NCBI GenBank assembly: GCA_018399295.1
Contig: JAGYOO010000077.1
Coordinates: 1-6,899, forward strand
Origin: Candidatus Omnitrophota bacterium
GTDB taxonomy: Bacteria; Omnitrophota; Gorgyraeia; B26-G9
Direction: 5' to 3'
Length of the DNA: 6,899 nt
Shown in pieces: positions 4,247 to 6,899 of this stretch. The notes under the pieces were generated by a model. That model saw nothing but the letters and a program-made list of their open reading frames with translations. It did not search any database and was not told where the DNA came from. A program made the translations under genes and the position numbers. Numbering within the stretch: the first letter of the stretch is position 1; each line of letters begins with the position of its first letter.

Positions 4247-6899
4247 ATGTTCTGGAGAATTGAAATTCAAAACAAACCGGGAGTTCTTGACCCGGTTGGT
4301 GAGGGGATAAAACGCGATATCGCGGATCTGGGCATTGCCGGAGTATCCGGAGTAAAAATGCTTCAGGTATTCATCATTGAAGGGGATATAGATGCAAACG
4401 GCGTGCGCCGGATCTCTGCCGAGCTGCTATGTGACCCGGTGATTCAGCGATATCGGTGCGGGCGTCTGGATAGCGGGATTTGGGGCCGAAAAGACAGCCA
4501 GGCGGCCCAGGTCGAGGTGGCATATAATCCAGGAGTCATGGATCCCTGGGAAGAAAGTACTCTTAAAGGTATCCGTGACCTGGGGCTTGCCGGTGTTCAT
4601 TCGGTCAAGACCGGCCGTAAGTACGTTATAACTCCCGATCCTGGCAAAAAACAGCTGAGACTTATCAGTGAAAAGCTTCTATATAATAAGGTGATCCAGC
4701 ATATTGTTGATATCCGGACCCTCAAAAAAACCCTCCAAGCCCACAAGGAAGTCGGATATGAGTTTCATAAGACAGATATCCCTCTTCGTGATTTTTCCGA
4801 TAAAGAGCTGGAACGGTTAAGCCGGGAAGGTCAGTTGTATCTTAATCTGGCTGAGATGCGGACGATAAAGGAATATTTTACAAAAATCGGGCGAGATCCT
4901 TCGGATTGTGAATTGGAGACCCTGGCTCAGACCTGGTCGGAACACTGCATGCATAAGACCATGCGGGGCAGGATTGAATACCGGGATGAAAGCCGGTCCC
5001 GCGCCCGGCCTCGTCTTATTCATAACCTTCTTAAAGAGACGATTATGCATGCTACCCGGAAGCTGGATAAAAACTGGTGCGTTTCGGTGTTTAAGGACAA
5101 TGCCGGAATTATCCGGTTTGACCGCGATAATGACGTCTGCTTTAAGGTCGAGACTCATAATCATCCCTCAGCGCTTGAGCCCTATGGCGGTGCCGGCACT
5201 GGTACCGGTGGTGTGATCCGGGATATCCTGGGAGTCGGAATGGGGGCCAGACCGCTGTTAAATACCGATGTATTTTGTTTCGGGCCGCCGGAACTGTCCG
5301 CAGACAAGGTTCCGGAGGGCGGTCTGCATCCCAAACGGGTGATGAAGGGAGTGGTCGCCGGGGTTCGTGATTACGGTAACCGGATGGGAATCCCGACGGC
5401 CAACGGAGCGGTGTTCTTTGATGAACGCTACACCGGTAATCCGCTGGTCTACTGTGGGACCGTGGGGATCATGCCGCGCGAGGCCGCGAACAAAAAGGTT
5501 GATTCAGGGGATTATGTGGTCGTAGTGGGGGGGCGAACCGGAAGAGACGGCATTCACGGTGCGACTTTTTCTTCCGGAGAGCTTACTACCGAATCGGAGA
5601 GCGTTTCCGGCGGTGCGGTGCAGATCGGGAACGCTATAACCGAGAAAAAAGTACTTGATGTCCTTCTTCAGGCTCGCGATCAGGGATTATACAGCGCGAT
5701 AACCGATTGCGGTGCCGGCGGCCTGTCCAGTGCTGTCGGAGAGATGGGAGTTGATACGGGAGCGATAGTTCATCTGGATAAAGTTCCCCTGAAGTATCAG
5801 GGCTTGAATTATACGGAGATCTGGATCTCCGAGGCTCAGGAAAGAATGGTTATGTCCGTACCCGCGCGAAAGCTGAAAAAGTTACTGGCGGTGTTTGAGC
5901 GCGAAGGGGTCGAGGCATCAGTTATCGGCCGGTTTACGGATACTCATCGGCTGGAACTTTTTTATAAAGAACATAAGGTATGTGATCTGGATATGGAGTT
6001 TCTTCATGAAGGGCTGCCTACGGTTACCCGCGAAGCGGTATGGAAGCCGCGTCCGGTCCGGTCGGTGTCCAGCCGCAAGTTTTCGGATCCGGGAAAAACT
6101 TTGCTGAAGATACTTTCGGATCTTAATGTCTGCAGCAAAGAATGGATTATTCGTCAGTATGACCATGAGGTGCAGGGGACAAGCGTCCTGAAACCTCTGG
6201 CCGGGGTCACTAATGACGGACCGCAGGACGCGGCGGTGATACGGCCGGAGCCGACCTCCCGTAAGGGGCTGGCAGTGGCCTGCGGAATCAATCCCCGCTT
6301 TGGCGAGCTGGACCCCTACTGGATGGCCGCGGCGGCGGTGGATGAGGCCCTGCGCCAGATCACGGCAGTGGGCGGTGACATCAGCCAAACCGCGATTCTG
6401 GATAATTTTTGCTGGGCGAATACCTCACGGCCGGAGATTCTCGGTCAGTTGGTGCGGGCCTGCTTCGGCTGCCGCGACGCGTCTCTTGGATTTTCCGTGC
6501 CGTTTATCTCGGGTAAGGACAGCCTGAATAATGAGTATAGTGTCGGAAAGCGGACGATCGCGATTCCGCCGACGCTGTTAATATCGGCGCTTGCTGTTAT
6601 TGATAATGTGGAAAAAACAATTTCCGCCGATGCCAAGCGCTCCGGCAATCTTGTCTATTGCGTGGGGATGACTTACGCGGAGATGGGCGGAAGTGTCTGT
6701 TACGCGGTTACCGGCCGGAACAGTTCGGATCTGCCGCGGGTAAGATTTCAGACTGCCCGGCGGATCATGGACGCTTTAGGGCGGACGCTTCGCTCCGGTT
6801 TGGGGGTTTCCTGTCATGACTGTTCAGAAGGGGGGCTGGCGGTAGCCCTGGCGGAAAGCGCTTTTGCCGGTGGGCTGGGAATGGACATAAGTCTGAAAG
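4247..6899 (+). CDS. purL: Phosphoribosylformylglycinamidine synthase, PurS-PurS-PurL fusion (partial, 3' end beyond the window)
   Basis: Catalyses the ATP- and glutamine-dependent conversion of FGAR to FGAM, the fourth step of purine synthesis. 884 codons are present with no stop, so the C-terminus is missing. Residues about 2-75 and 88-156 are two PurS-type domains; from about 165 on it is PurL. PurL landmarks are SEHC at 231-234, ETHNHP at 302-307 with the catalytic-region histidines, GGAGTGTGG from 314, DCGAGGL at 487-493, GELDPYW from 686 in the second synthetase half, SGKDSLNN at 755-762 and HDCSEGGL at 857-864. Both AIR-synthase-like halves are seen, the second incomplete. No glutaminase domain is seen; PurQ is either separate or, less likely, lies downstream. 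In-frame TAA at 4229-4231 makes ATG 4247 the only ATG start. No frameshift or damaged motif is visible. Confidence 0.95.
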   Translation, partial: MFWRIEIQNKPGVLDPVGEGIKRDIADLGIAGVSGVKMLQVFIIEGDIDANGVRRISAELLCDPVIQRYRCGRLDSGIWGRKDSQAAQVEVAYNPGVMDPWEESTLKGIRDLGLAGVHSVKTGRKYVITPDPGKKQLRLISEKLLYNKVIQHIVDIRTLKKTLQAHKEVGYEFHKTDIPLRDFSDKELERLSREGQLYLNLAEMRTIKEYFTKIGRDPSDCELETLAQTWSEHCMHKTMRGRIEYRDESRSRARPRLIHNLLKETIMHATRKLDKNWCVSVFKDNAGIIRFDRDNDVCFKVETHNHPSALEPYGGAGTGTGGVIRDILGVGMGARPLLNTDVFCFGPPELSADKVPEGGLHPKRVMKGVVAGVRDYGNRMGIPTANGAVFFDERYTGNPLVYCGTVGIMPREAANKKVDSGDYVVVVGGRTGRDGIHGATFSSGELTTESESVSGGAVQIGNAITEKKVLDVLLQARDQGLYSAITDCGAGGLSSAVGEMGVDTGAIVHLDKVPLKYQGLNYTEIWISEAQERMVMSVPARKLKKLLAVFEREGVEASVIGRFTDTHRLELFYKEHKVCDLDMEFLHEGLPTVTREAVWKPRPVRSVSSRKFSDPGKTLLKILSDLNVCSKEWIIRQYDHEVQGTSVLKPLAGVTNDGPQDAAVIRPEPTSRKGLAVACGINPRFGELDPYWMAAAAVDEALRQITAVGGDISQTAILDNFCWANTSRPEILGQLVRACFGCRDASLGFSVPFISGKDSLNNEYSVGKRTIAIPPTLLISALAVIDNVEKTISADAKRSGNLVYCVGMTYAEMGGSVCYAVTGRNSSDLPRVRFQTARRIMDALGRTLRSGLGVSCHDCSEGGLAVALAESAFAGGLGMDISLK
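4250..4714 (+). repeat. Internal duplication: two PurS-like units at the start of purL
   Basis: Unit one (4250-4471) and unit two (4508-4714) share the pattern NKPGVLDP / YNPGVMDP, then IADLGIAGV / IRDLGLAGV with VK three residues on, and end in DPVIQRY / NKVIQHI. The match is clear in protein but diverged in DNA, so the duplication is old. In Bacillus-type systems PurS is a separate small protein that works as a dimer bridging PurL and PurQ; the tandem copy would supply both protomers in one chain. Confidence 0.85.

Noticed and set aside
5918..6388. 156-codon open frame on the minus strand
   Set aside because: It is opposite the conserved PurL core, whose motifs are intact across the interval.

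Overview
The window reads as an ordinary bacterial chromosomal segment of roughly 50% GC, with every recognisable gene on the + strand. It joins a two-gene glycosylation block to a de novo purine synthesis block. There is no RNA gene, insertion sequence, CRISPR array, attachment site or origin that I can support. The organism cannot be named from this alone. A family 2 glycosyltransferase next to a GT-C/TPR membrane protein, plus a tandem PurS-PurS-PurL fusion, would fit a Gram-negative lineage such as the deltaproteobacterial or Omnitrophota-like groups, but that is a weak inference.

Layout: bases 1-158 hold an open frame running in from the left edge that I cannot identify. Bases 159-884 encode a soluble glycosyltransferase resembling polyprenyl-phosphate-sugar (dolichol-phosphate-mannose-type) synthases. 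Bases 885-1010 are non-coding and carry a plausible promoter (TTGACG, 18 bp, extended -10) preceded by a small A/T palindrome. Bases 1011-2882 encode a polytopic membrane protein with a C-terminal TPR region, laid out like the GT-C/TMTC proteins that use lipid-phosphate sugars. Bases 2883-4175 encode adenylosuccinate lyase (PurB), whose ATG directly follows the stop codon of the membrane protein. A second, similar promoter lies inside the last codons of that upstream gene. Bases 4176-4246 are a short leader without a Shine-Dalgarno site. From 4247 to the right edge runs a long open frame: two PurS domains in tandem fused to the PurL synthetase, cut off by the end of the window after 884 codons.

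How the genes work together: the first two genes plausibly form a donor/acceptor pair. The GT2 enzyme would charge a polyprenyl phosphate with a sugar on the cytoplasmic face, and the GT-C/TPR protein would transfer it to protein or glycan on the outer face. The last two genes are steps of IMP/AMP synthesis: PurSL makes FGAM from FGAR, and PurB acts later on SAICAR and adenylosuccinate. The shared promoter-like element ahead of the membrane-protein gene and ahead of purB suggests separate transcription starts for the two blocks despite their zero spacing. I found no convincing new defence, mobile or regulatory system. The most interesting points are the GT2/TMTC-like pair, the duplicated PurS fusion and the matching promoter elements.
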